Origin: Aeromonas popoffii
GTDB taxonomy: Bacteria > Pseudomonadota > Gammaproteobacteria > Enterobacterales > Aeromonadaceae
Assembly: GCF_000820025.1 (NCBI RefSeq)
Contig: NZ_CDBI01000055.1
Coordinates: forward strand, 125,521 to 189,520
Direction: 5' to 3'
DNA length: 64,000 bases
Shown: one piece after another, positions 8,937 through 16,266 of the stretch
Layout of the letters: every line of letters begins with the position of its first letter
How positions within the stretch are numbered: position 1 is the first letter of the stretch
The notes under the pieces: model-generated
Databases searched by the model: none
Told to the model about the DNA's origin: nothing
What the model saw: the letters and a program-made list of their open reading frames with translations, nothing else
Made by a program: the position numbers and the translations under genes

Positions 8937-11009
8937 TTATTCAATCCGGCGGCTGAATGGCGGCAGCGCATCGAGCAGCCCCTTGCCGTAGCGTTTGGTC
9001 AGCAGACGCCGGTCGAGTATGGTGACCCGGCCCCTGTCCGCCTCCTTGCGAATGAGACGGCCGCAGGCCTGAATGAGCTTGCGGGAAGCCTCCGGCACCG
9101 TCAGCTGCAGGAAGGGATTGCCGCCCCGTTTTTCGACCCACTCGGCGGTGGCCTCTTCCACCGGCGAGTTGGGCACCGCAAAAGGCAGCTTGGTGATCAC
9201 CAGGTTGGTGAGGTAGTGGCCAGGCAAGTCCAGCCCCTCCGAGAAGCTGCCGGTGCCGAACAGAATGCTGGCCTGGCCGCCGTCGCACTTTTGCTTGTGC
9301 AGGGTGAGCAGGGCATTGCGGGAGGCCTCTCCCTGCACCAGCAAGGAGAGCCCCTTGGCTCGCAGTCCCACCGCTACCTCGTTCATCTGCCGGTAGGAGG
9401 AGAAGAGCACCAGGCTCGCCTCCTTGCCTGCCAGCAGGCGGGGCAGGGCACTGATGAGCTCCTGGGTGAAGGCGGGGGAGCTGGGCTCATGCTCCATTCT
9501 GGGCAGATAGAGTTCGGCTTTCTGGTAGTCAAACGGGGAGCGCAAACGCAGATAGCGGGTGCCGTCGTGCTCTTTCAGCCCGACTTGGTGGCGAAAATAG
9601 CTGAACGAAGAGAGGGCTGTGAGGGTGGCCGACACCAGCACGGCGCCCAGACACCTGGACCAGAGCCACTCCTCCAGCAGATACCCGACTTCGATGGGGG
9701 AGGCGTGCAACCAGATGTCGCCATCGTCGCTTTTGGCCATCCAGCGGGCGAGCGGGGTCTTGCCCTCGGGTACATGGCGTCCCAGCATCTCCCACAGGGC
9801 ACAGAAACTCTCCAGCCGCTGCAGGTGAAAACCGCTTTCCGCTAGCAGGGGCTCGGCCTCCTTGCGCCGGATCTCGCCATCCTTCAACGCCTCGCCGATG
9901 GCGCCCTGCATCCTGTCCAGTGCCCGCAGCGCCTTCTTGCTCGCCTCTTTCAGGTTTTCCGCCAGCATGGGCAGGGGGTCTGGCAGCACCCCTTCGGCGA
10001 ATCGATAGTGTGCCTCACCATTGAACAGCCGGTCGTTGGCGCCGAGCCACTGCTCAAGCGCTTTCAGATCCGGTTGCAGGGAAGCCAGCGCATCCTGCAG
10101 CTTCAATTGCGGATCAAGCAGGCTGTCCTTGTTTAGCGTCCTGGCCAGCTTGCCGGCACTCTGTACCAGCTTCTCCAACCAGCGACGGGAGCCTTTGACG
10201 CTGGCCGAGGCGGCGCCGTGATCCCGGGCTATGGTGGGCAGGTGATGAGCCTCGTCCAGCACATAGAGACACTCATCGGGGGGCGGTAATATGATGCCTC
10301 CGCCCATGGTGAGATCGGAGAGCAACAGGGCATGGTTCACCACCAGCACATCGGCTGCATCCATGTCGTTGCGGGCGCGGTGGAAGGGGCAGTGCTGATG
10401 ATGGCTCAGCGCCTTGTTGCAGGTGTGGCGGTCGGCAGCGATGCGATCCCAGCACAGATCCGGGATGGGCTTGGGCCAGTTGTCCCGGTCGCCATCCCAT
10501 TTCCCGTCCGTATAGGCTTGCCACAGCGCTTGATAACGCTCCTTGTCAGAATCTGACGGCTTGTGCTTGCTCAGCGCCTCGAAGTTGAACTCGAAGTTAG
10601 CCATCTCGGCGCCATTGGCGGCCTGCTCCAGCAGATGTTCGCAGCAGTAGCGCTGACGCCCCTTGACCAGCATGAAACGAAACGGCAGCTCGCTGTGGCG
10701 GTGATAAAAGGGCAGGTCCTTGTGGATCAGCTGTTCTTGCAAGGCGACGGTAGCGGTGGAGATCACCAGCTTCTTCTGGGTCAGGCGCGCCACCGGGATG
10801 GCGCCTTGGGCATAGGAGAGGGATTTGCCGATGCCTGTGCCTGCCTCCGCCACCAGGATGCGACGCTGCTTGTCATATTCCCCTGTCAGGGTCTTGGCGA
10901 TCTCCGCCACCAGAAAATTCTGCTCTTTGCGCGGCACAAAACCGGGTAACCCATCGGCGATTTGACGATAGGTATTGCGAATGGCGGCTTTGAGGCGGGT
11001 AGACAGCAT
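8937..11009 (-). CDS. dinG: ATP-dependent DNA helicase DinG
   Basis: 690-residue XPD-like superfamily 2 helicase with an Fe-S cluster. Visible in order: a QxxF-type entry (PRKEQNFLVAEIAKTL), Walker A EAGTGIGKSLSY, VISTATVALQEQL (Ia), four cluster cysteines (one in GRQRYCCEHL, then DLCWDR, HTCNKA and HCPF), DEAH box VLDEAHHL, and late motifs GTGSFSEGLDLPG and QACGRLIR. DinG unwinds forked and R-loop substrates. The start at 11009 aligns with the E. coli N-terminus, but its Shine-Dalgarno is weak and in-frame starts extend to 11102. No clear LexA box was seen upstream. Confidence 0.87.
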   Translation of the reverse strand: MLSTRLKAAIRNTYRQIADGLPGFVPRKEQNFLVAEIAKTLTGEYDKQRRILVAEAGTGIGKSLSYAQGAIPVARLTQKKLVISTATVALQEQLIHKDLPFYHRHSELPFRFMLVKGRQRYCCEHLLEQAANGAEMANFEFNFEALSKHKPSDSDKERYQALWQAYTDGKWDGDRDNWPKPIPDLCWDRIAADRHTCNKALSHHQHCPFHRARNDMDAADVLVVNHALLLSDLTMGGGIILPPPDECLYVLDEAHHLPTIARDHGAASASVKGSRRWLEKLVQSAGKLARTLNKDSLLDPQLKLQDALASLQPDLKALEQWLGANDRLFNGEAHYRFAEGVLPDPLPMLAENLKEASKKALRALDRMQGAIGEALKDGEIRRKEAEPLLAESGFHLQRLESFCALWEMLGRHVPEGKTPLARWMAKSDDGDIWLHASPIEVGYLLEEWLWSRCLGAVLVSATLTALSSFSYFRHQVGLKEHDGTRYLRLRSPFDYQKAELYLPRMEHEPSSPAFTQELISALPRLLAGKEASLVLFSSYRQMNEVAVGLRAKGLSLLVQGEASRNALLTLHKQKCDGGQASILFGTGSFSEGLDLPGHYLTNLVITKLPFAVPNSPVEEATAEWVEKRGGNPFLQLTVPEASRKLIQACGRLIRKEADRGRVTILDRRLLTKRYGKGLLDALPPFSRRIE

Positions 11010-11278
11010 GAAAGAAAAGACCGTTGCGGGGGGTGAAGAAGGACAGGATACCCGTAACTGCCAACCCGGGTCGAGGCATGGTGCAACGCACAGATCAGAC
11101 ATCTTCTTCTATCTATAAGGCGAGTCCTCGTTACTGAGCGATAATTCACCAGAATGGGCCACTAAAGCCAGCCATTATCGCTGTAAACGTTTTCCCAAAA
11201 GGTGCAAACAATGTGCGATTCAGGTCACAAATTTTCCGCTATGACCATGCTTTTCGTAAAAAGTTCCAAGTTTTTTCA

Positions 11279-11307
11279 TTGCGGATTGGAAAACCCGGTG
11301 CTAGTCT
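11279..11307 (+). promoter_or_regulatory. Candidate sigma70 promoter of the porin gene
   Basis: TTGCGG at 11279 and TAGTCT at 11302 are separated by exactly 17 bases, with TGC before the -10. This would leave a 5' untranslated leader of roughly 75 bases before the porin start. The 11103-11278 stretch upstream is AT-rich, as is common for regulated porins, but no operator could be named with confidence. Confidence 0.45.
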
Positions 11308-11390
11308 CGATCGCATAGTGATGCAAAGAACATCGCTAACACAGGGAATAACAACAACTTAGTGTTTAATTACAGTAGGCATTGGAAACT

Positions 11391-12458
11391 ATGAAAAAGA
11401 CAATTCTGGCTATTGCTATCCCGGCTCTGTTTGCATCTGCCGCTAACGCTGCAGTGATCTATGACAAAGACGGTACCACTTTTGACATATACGGCCGTGT
11501 TCAGGCTAACTACTACGGTGAGCACAACAAAGCTGATGCTGATGACGCTTCTGGCTACAAAAACGTTGATGGTGAGCTGATTGGTTCCTCCCGTCTGGGC
11601 TGGTCCGGTAAAGTTGCTCTGAACAACACCTGGTCCGGTATCGCCAAGACCGAGTGGCAAGTTTCTGCTGAAAACTCCGACAACAAGTTTGACTCCCGTC
11701 ATATCTATGTTGGCTTCGACGGTACCCAGTACGGCAAGATCATCTTCGGTCAGACTGATACCGCGTTCTACGACGTGCTGGAAGCGACCGATATCTTCAA
11801 TGAATGGGGTAGCGTAGGTAACTTCTACGACGGTCGTCAAGAAGGCCAGATCATCTACTCCAACGCCATTGGTGGTTTCAAGGGCAAGCTCTCCTATCAG
11901 ACCAATGATGACAAAGCCGTCAAAGTGACTGACATGGGTCAGGGCATCAAAGAAGTTGCCATTTATGGTCCGGATGTTAAGCGTAACTACGGTTATGCCG
12001 CTGCTGCTGGCTATGACTTCGACTTCGGTCTGGGTCTGAACGCTGGTTATTCCTATTCCGACCTGGAAAGCACCTCAAACAACCATACCGGTGACAAGGA
12101 AGAGTGGGCACTGGGCGCACACTACGCCATCAACGGTTTCTACTTCGCCGGTGCTTTCACCCGCGGCGACCTGAGCTATGACAGCTCCACTGGTGGTGAC
12201 AAAGACAAGGGCCGTGGTTACGAGCTGGCCGCTTCTTACAACGTTGATGCCTGGACCCTGCTGGCTGGCTACAACTTCAAAGAAGTCAAGGTTAACTCCA
12301 GCGCTGCTGGCGCAGAGTACCAAGACCAGGTTGATGAATTCCTGCTGGGTGTTCAGTACAACTTCACTTCCAAGCTGAAGGCGTACACCGAGTACAAAAT
12401 CCAGGGTATCGACAATCTGGACGACGAGTGGACTGTTGCCCTGCAATACAACTTCTAA
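11391..12458 (+). CDS. Outer-membrane general porin (OmpC/OmpU type)
   Basis: 355-residue trimeric beta-barrel porin. A signal peptide (MKKTILAIAIPALFASAANA) is followed by the diagnostic first strand AVIYDKDGTTFDIYGRVQANY, repeated amphipathic strands with turn residues, an FYDGRQEGQIIYSN segment typical of the constriction loop region, and a terminal Phe (LQYNF) recognised by the BAM complex. The start at 11391 precedes the signal peptide. Codon use is biased to abundant codons (GGT, AAC, CTG), as expected for a highly expressed porin. Which osmotic or ion cue controls it cannot be told. Confidence 0.92.
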   Translation: MKKTILAIAIPALFASAANAAVIYDKDGTTFDIYGRVQANYYGEHNKADADDASGYKNVDGELIGSSRLGWSGKVALNNTWSGIAKTEWQVSAENSDNKFDSRHIYVGFDGTQYGKIIFGQTDTAFYDVLEATDIFNEWGSVGNFYDGRQEGQIIYSNAIGGFKGKLSYQTNDDKAVKVTDMGQGIKEVAIYGPDVKRNYGYAAAAGYDFDFGLGLNAGYSYSDLESTSNNHTGDKEEWALGAHYAINGFYFAGAFTRGDLSYDSSTGGDKDKGRGYELAASYNVDAWTLLAGYNFKEVKVNSSAAGAEYQDQVDEFLLGVQYNFTSKLKAYTEYKIQGIDNLDDEWTVALQYNF

Positions 12459-12486
12459 TCTAGCCCTAGTGCTGATTTAGTTGATA

Positions 12487-12516
12487 AACGGCCAAGCTTG
12501 CTTGGCCGTTTTGTTT
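12487..12516 (+). terminator. Rho-independent terminator of the porin gene
   Basis: AACGGCCAAG pairs perfectly with CTTGGCCGTT around a CTTG loop, followed by TTTTGTTTT. A classic intrinsic terminator 28 bases after the stop. Confidence 0.93.
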
Positions 12517-12679
12517 TATCTATCCCCGCCTCTTTTCTCTTCTATTGCTCTGTATTTTTTCCTCGCGTTGATGCTGCGCCAGCTCACGTTGTCTCTTTTT
12601 TGTCCTTGGCTCTTTGCCAGTGAATCGCTAGATTATTCAACTCGTTGAAGGACGTTCGACAAACAGGGGAGGATGACGC

Positions 12680-13621
12680 TTGATTGACTTCAGTCACCCG
12701 CATTGGCGGGAACTGGCCCGCCAGCTACTGGATCACTCCCCCCTGGTGATCCGGGCTCGCCAGTATCTGCCGCTGGTGGGCCTGCTCAAGGACAACCAGT
12801 TGCTGCTCGCCCTTGGCAATCACAGCTATGAGCTGACCCCTGCCGGTCGGCGCTATCTGACCCGCGAGCTGATGCTGGCCGAGATCGCCACCGCTCCCCC
12901 CGAGCCCGAGGAGTGGTTGCACGCTCAGGGCTGGCAGTTGGGCGAGCAGGTCAACGAACGGGTGCTGGCGGCGCTCTATCGCAAATCAGGGGCAACGTTC
13001 AGCCCAAACGAGCAGATCGATTTCGAGGACAAGGGCATTGGGCTCTGCGCCGATCAGCTGTTGCGCTTGCGTGCGCCGCAGCCCTTCAGCCTGTTCTTCT
13101 GCGGTGGTACCCTGATCGATGCGGCGCCCTGGCTGCAGGCACTCGGCGAGGTGGCCCTGCCTGAGCGAACCCTGGCGGGTCTTGGCAAGATCCTCTGGGG
13201 AGAGGGAAACATCGAGCGGGTGATCACCACCGACAGCGTCGGCGCCTTTGCCGAGCTGCCCCTTGATCCCGGCACTTTGCTGGTATGGGCGCCCATGGCG
13301 GCGCAAGTTGCTTTGCAACAGGTAGTGGCCGCCCTGCCGCCGAATGTGCAGTGGAGCCACCTTACCTCCTTCGATCCTGCCGGGGTGGATCGGACACTGA
13401 CGCTGGCCCAGCGGTTGGGCCGTCCGGCCAGCTGGTGGTTGCCAACTGCTTTTTCCCCCATAGTGTCGGCCTATGCCCAGCCGTTGGGTGATGGTCGCCC
13501 CTGGGAACCGAGCCGGATCCCCAAGCCTTTGTTAGCAGCTTGTAGCGGCTTGGTTGAGTCCAATGGTGGTTTGTCCGCCGAGGTGTGCGCACTGGCGTCA
13601 GAGTGGCATGCGGTCGGTTGA
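12680..13621 (+). CDS. JetD/DUF2220 Toprim-like protein, function unknown
   Basis: 313 residues from a TTG start at 12680, supported by GGGGAGGA seven bases upstream. No certain family, but the C-terminal third (about 175-260) reads like the Toprim fold of DUF2220 proteins such as Wadjet JetD: RVITTDSVGAFAELPLDPG, then GTLLVWAP and HLTSFDPAGVDRTLTLAQRL, matching 'ENLxxF...LP', 'GT' and 'DxDxxG' blocks in order. The usual Glu of the first block and one Asp of the second are replaced, so nuclease activity may be lost. No Wadjet jetABC genes are adjacent. The N-terminal half could be a winged-helix module. Confidence 0.6.
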   Translation: MIDFSHPHWRELARQLLDHSPLVIRARQYLPLVGLLKDNQLLLALGNHSYELTPAGRRYLTRELMLAEIATAPPEPEEWLHAQGWQLGEQVNERVLAALYRKSGATFSPNEQIDFEDKGIGLCADQLLRLRAPQPFSLFFCGGTLIDAAPWLQALGEVALPERTLAGLGKILWGEGNIERVITTDSVGAFAELPLDPGTLLVWAPMAAQVALQQVVAALPPNVQWSHLTSFDPAGVDRTLTLAQRLGRPASWWLPTAFSPIVSAYAQPLGDGRPWEPSRIPKPLLAACSGLVESNGGLSAEVCALASEWHAVG

Positions 13622-13688
13622 TATTGCCGCAGATGTTGGTGAGAAAGCGGTTTTCCCCCATGAAGCACGATGATATAAAGAGTTGACG

Positions 13689-13716
13689 AAGCGCTCGCCA
13701 GATGAGCGCTTTTGTT
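13689..13716 (+). terminator. Intrinsic terminator before aspC
   Basis: AAGCGCTC and GAGCGCTT form an 8 bp stem around GCCAGAT, followed by TTGTTT, about 65 bases beyond the upstream stop codon and 50 before aspC. Confidence 0.75.
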
Positions 13717-13766
13717 TAACAAGCCGCTTTGCCACCCAACGAACTCAACGGAATACAGGGAATACC

Positions 13767-14957
13767 ATGTTTGAAAAGGTTGTTGCCGCCCCAGCGGATC
13801 CGATCCTGGGCCTGACCGAAGCCTTCCGCGCTGACTCTCGCAGCCACAAGATCAATCTGGGGGTCGGGATCTACAAGGATGAGACCGGTGCCACCCCTAT
13901 CCTTCACTGCGTCAAGCAAGCCGAGCAGCAGCTGCTCACCGACGAGAAGACCAAGAACTACCTCGGTATTGAAGGCAATATCGAATACGGCCGCATCGTG
14001 CAGCAACTGCTGTTCGGGCAGGACTCCGCCTTGATCGCCAGCGGTCGTGCCAAGACGGCCCAGGCGCCGGGTGGTACCGGTGCCCTGCGCATTGCCGCTG
14101 AGTTCGTGGTGCGCAACGGTCTGGCCAAGACCATCTGGATCTCCGATCCCACCTGGGCCAACCACGTGAGCGTGTTCCAGGCCGCCGGTTTGACCGTGAA
14201 GTGGTACAAGTACTACGACGCCGCGACCAAGGGGCTCGATTTTGCCGCCATGCAGGCCTCGCTTTCCGAAGTGCAGCCAGGTGAGCTGGTGCTGCTGCAC
14301 GGCTGCTGCCACAACCCGACCGGTATCGACCCCACTGCCGAGCAGTGGCGCGCCCTGGCCAAGCAGAGTGCTGCTGCTGGCTGGCTGCCGTTGTTTGACT
14401 TTGCCTATCAGGGCTTTGCCCGAGGTATTGAAGAGGATGCCGAGGGTCTGCGCATCTTCGCCGAGTGCCACAACGAGCTGCTGGTGGCGAGCTCTTTTTC
14501 CAAGAACTTCGGCCTTTACAACGAGCGGGTCGGCGCCTTTACCCTGGTCAGTGCGACCAAGGCAATTGCCGACGTGGCCTTCACCCAGGTCAAGACTGTC
14601 ATCCGTGCCAACTACTCCAACCCGCCGTCACACGGCGCTGCCGTAGTGACCACCATCGTCAGTGACCCGGCCCTTTATGCCGAGTGGGTGGAAGAGGTGG
14701 CGGCCATGCGGGTGCGTATTCGCGAGATGCGCGAGCTGCTGGTAGAGAAGCTGGCTGCCCTCGGCGTGAGCCAGGATTTCAGCTTTATCCGCGAGCAGAA
14801 CGGTATGTTCTCCTTCTCCGGTCTCTCCAAAGATCAGGTTGAGCGCCTCAAGAGCGAGTTTGCTATCTACATCGTGGGCTCCGGCCGGATCAGCGTGGCC
14901 GGTATTACCCGCGCCAACATCGATCCTCTGTGCGAGGCCATCGTCAAGGTGCTGTAA
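13767..14957 (+). CDS. aspC: Aspartate aminotransferase (AspC/TyrB family)
   Basis: 396 residues, the length of E. coli AspC. A PLP-dependent class I aminotransferase interconverting aspartate/2-oxoglutarate and oxaloacetate/glutamate in the cytosol. Motifs seen: [20 protein letters not shown] start, [52 protein letters not shown]-lysine in [16 protein letters not shown], and the substrate Arg region SGRISVAG. The start at 13767 matches the family; an upstream in-frame extension to 13683 does not. A TyrB-like aromatic specificity cannot be excluded by eye. Confidence 0.93.
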   Translation: MFEKVVAAPADPILGLTEAFRADSRSHKINLGVGIYKDETGATPILHCVKQAEQQLLTDEKTKNYLGIEGNIEYGRIVQQLLFGQDSALIASGRAKTAQAPGGTGALRIAAEFVVRNGLAKTIWISDPTWANHVSVFQAAGLTVKWYKYYDAATKGLDFAAMQASLSEVQPGELVLLHGCCHNPTGIDPTAEQWRALAKQSAAAGWLPLFDFAYQGFARGIEEDAEGLRIFAECHNELLVASSFSKNFGLYNERVGAFTLVSATKAIADVAFTQVKTVIRANYSNPPSHGAAVVTTIVSDPALYAEWVEEVAAMRVRIREMRELLVEKLAALGVSQDFSFIREQNGMFSFSGLSKDQVERLKSEFAIYIVGSGRISVAGITRANIDPLCEAIVKVL

Positions 14958-15000
14958 GCGAGCCGTCATTACTCGGAGATGGATGCACTCAGAGTAAAAG

Positions 15001-15027
15001 CCCGTCAGGATCCCTGGCGGGTTTTTT
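15001..15027 (+). terminator. Rho-independent terminator of aspC
   Basis: CCCGTCAGG pairs with CCTGGCGGG (one G-T wobble), followed by six T residues, 44 bases after the aspC stop. Confidence 0.9.
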
Positions 15028-15039
15028 CGTTCCTGCTGT

Positions 15040-15173
15040 GCGCACCTCATCGGTATCGTTGAACAGCAGGTCAGCCTCATTGAACAAGAACACCAGTACC
15101 TGCAGGGTGACGGTTTTGCCCGGGCCGGTCGCCCGGTGATGAGGGTGTGGCGATTGGCCATGACGGGCAAGGG
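15040..15173 (-). pseudogene. Remnant of a YjgR-type (DUF853, HerA-like) ATPase
   Basis: Read on the minus strand, MANRHTLITG is followed, after a one-base frameshift, by ATGPGKTVTLQVL, the Walker A region of YjgR-family HerA-like ATPases (E. coli has MANRHGLITGATGTGKTV). It joins directly to VFLFNEADLLFNDTDEV, which matches the distant Walker B region (VFFFDEAHLLFND in YjgR). So about 250 residues between the two motifs are missing, the frame is broken and the C-terminus is gone. It is a non-functional relic squeezed between the aspC terminator and the DUF2062 terminator. Confidence 0.75.
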
Positions 15174-15183
15174 AGAGGGACAT

Positions 15184-15218
15184 GAGGAGACCCCTTGTCA
15201 GGACAAGAGGGGTCCTCC
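15184..15218 (-). terminator. Hairpin terminator of the DUF2062 gene pair
   Basis: Read on the minus strand, GGAGGACCCC-TCTTGT pairs with ACAAGGGGTCTCC (small bulge) 15-50 bases after the stop at 15233. There is no long T tract. Confidence 0.5.
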
Positions 15219-15232
15219 TGACCTGGGGTCGG

Positions 15233-15727
15233 TCAGCGTGCGCGCGCCAGCTTGGCCAGTTGCATCAGCAGCAGGGTGAGGGCGGCGCCGCTGGCGGCGG
15301 TCAGCACCGCCAGCAAGAGGCTGCCGAGCAGGAAGGGAGGAACCAGGGTCATGGCCTCGTGTTCCAGCCAGTGCAGGGACCAGGTGAGATGAAACGGCTC
15401 CGGCGTCTTGTGCAGCACCAGGCAGCCGGTGCGGTAGGCATAGAAATACATGAAAGGGAGCGTCACCGGATTGTTGAACCAGACTGCCAGCAGGGCTAGC
15501 GGCAGGTTGAAGCTGAAGGCCAACGCCAGAGCAACGGCGATCAGCGAATGCATGGGGACCGGGATCCAGCAGGCAAAGAGGCCAGCTGCCACGGCACCAC
15601 TCAGGGCCCGTGTTCCCCCCTGCCAGAGTGCGGGTGCCAGCAGGCGGTCACCAAACAGGGCGAACCACTTCTGTTGGCGTAACGTGTCCGGATCTATCTT
15701 GAAACGGGCAAACCACGGGCTCAGCAT
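15233..15727 (-). CDS. DUF2062 membrane protein, copy 2
   Basis: 164 residues with the DUF2062 pattern: an N-terminal amphipathic segment (LRQQKWFALFGDRLLAPALW), then hydrophobic helices with AVAAGLFACWIPVPMHSLIAVALA and the conserved FNNPVTLPFMYFYAYRTG, and a final pair of membrane helices. Its ATG overlaps the end of the upstream paralogue by seven bases, so the pair is one operon. The family's biochemical role is unknown. The paralogue next door shares the WIPVP/WIPLP and NP-(V/I)-T-x-P motifs. Confidence 0.85.
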   Translation of the reverse strand: MLSPWFARFKIDPDTLRQQKWFALFGDRLLAPALWQGGTRALSGAVAAGLFACWIPVPMHSLIAVALALAFSFNLPLALLAVWFNNPVTLPFMYFYAYRTGCLVLHKTPEPFHLTWSLHWLEHEAMTLVPPFLLGSLLLAVLTAASGAALTLLLMQLAKLARAR

Positions 15728-16239
15728 GTCCGCGCTTCCTTGCGCTTTTGCCATTGGCGTACCGTGCTGATGCGCCAGAAGGTGCGGATCAGGGCATAGC
15801 CTATCAGCGAACTCAGCAAGGCGAGCACCAGTGAACCCAGCAGCAAGGGCGGGGCCAGGGTCTCGAATACCGACACCAACCAGGCCAGGGTGAACTCGAT
15901 ATTGATGTGCTGGGAAGGCTGGCCCAGCAACTGACAACCAGTCAGGTAGGCGCAGTAAAACAGGGGCGGCATGGTAATGGGGTTGGAGAGCCAGACCAGG
16001 GCGACGGAGAGGGGCAGATTGACCCGACAGACGATGGCACCACCGGCCGCCAGCAACATCTGGCAGGGGAGGGGGATCCAGGCCATGAAGAGGCCGACCG
16101 CGAACGCGCCAGCGGCGGATCGCCGGTTGAGATGCCACAGGTTGGCATCGAGCAGCAACTTGCCGAACAGCCGTAAGTGCTTGTGTTCCTTGAGTCTCTC
16201 TTGATCAGGCATCCAGCGTTTTATGAGTCGTTTGGGCAT
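15721..16239 (-). CDS. DUF2062 membrane protein, copy 1
   Basis: 172 residues of the DUF2062 family. Motifs: LWHLNRRSAAGAFAVGLF, AWIPLPCQMLLAAGGA, LSNPITMPPLFYCAYLTG, with three to four predicted membrane helices and a basic C-terminal tail. It is divergent from comEC, whose start is only 27 bases away, so the two promoters must lie within or overlap coding sequence. It heads a two-gene operon of DUF2062 paralogues that probably arose by duplication. Confidence 0.87.
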   Translation of the reverse strand: MPKRLIKRWMPDQERLKEHKHLRLFGKLLLDANLWHLNRRSAAGAFAVGLFMAWIPLPCQMLLAAGGAIVCRVNLPLSVALVWLSNPITMPPLFYCAYLTGCQLLGQPSQHINIEFTLAWLVSVFETLAPPLLLGSLVLALLSSLIGYALIRTFWRISTVRQWQKRKEARTC

Positions 16240-16266
16240 ATTGAAACCTTGCTAAATACTTGCACC

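Noticed and set aside
11212-11230. TGTGC...TCACA before the porin considered as a CRP site
   Set aside because: The half-sites are separated by eight bases, not six, so the spacing does not fit CRP.
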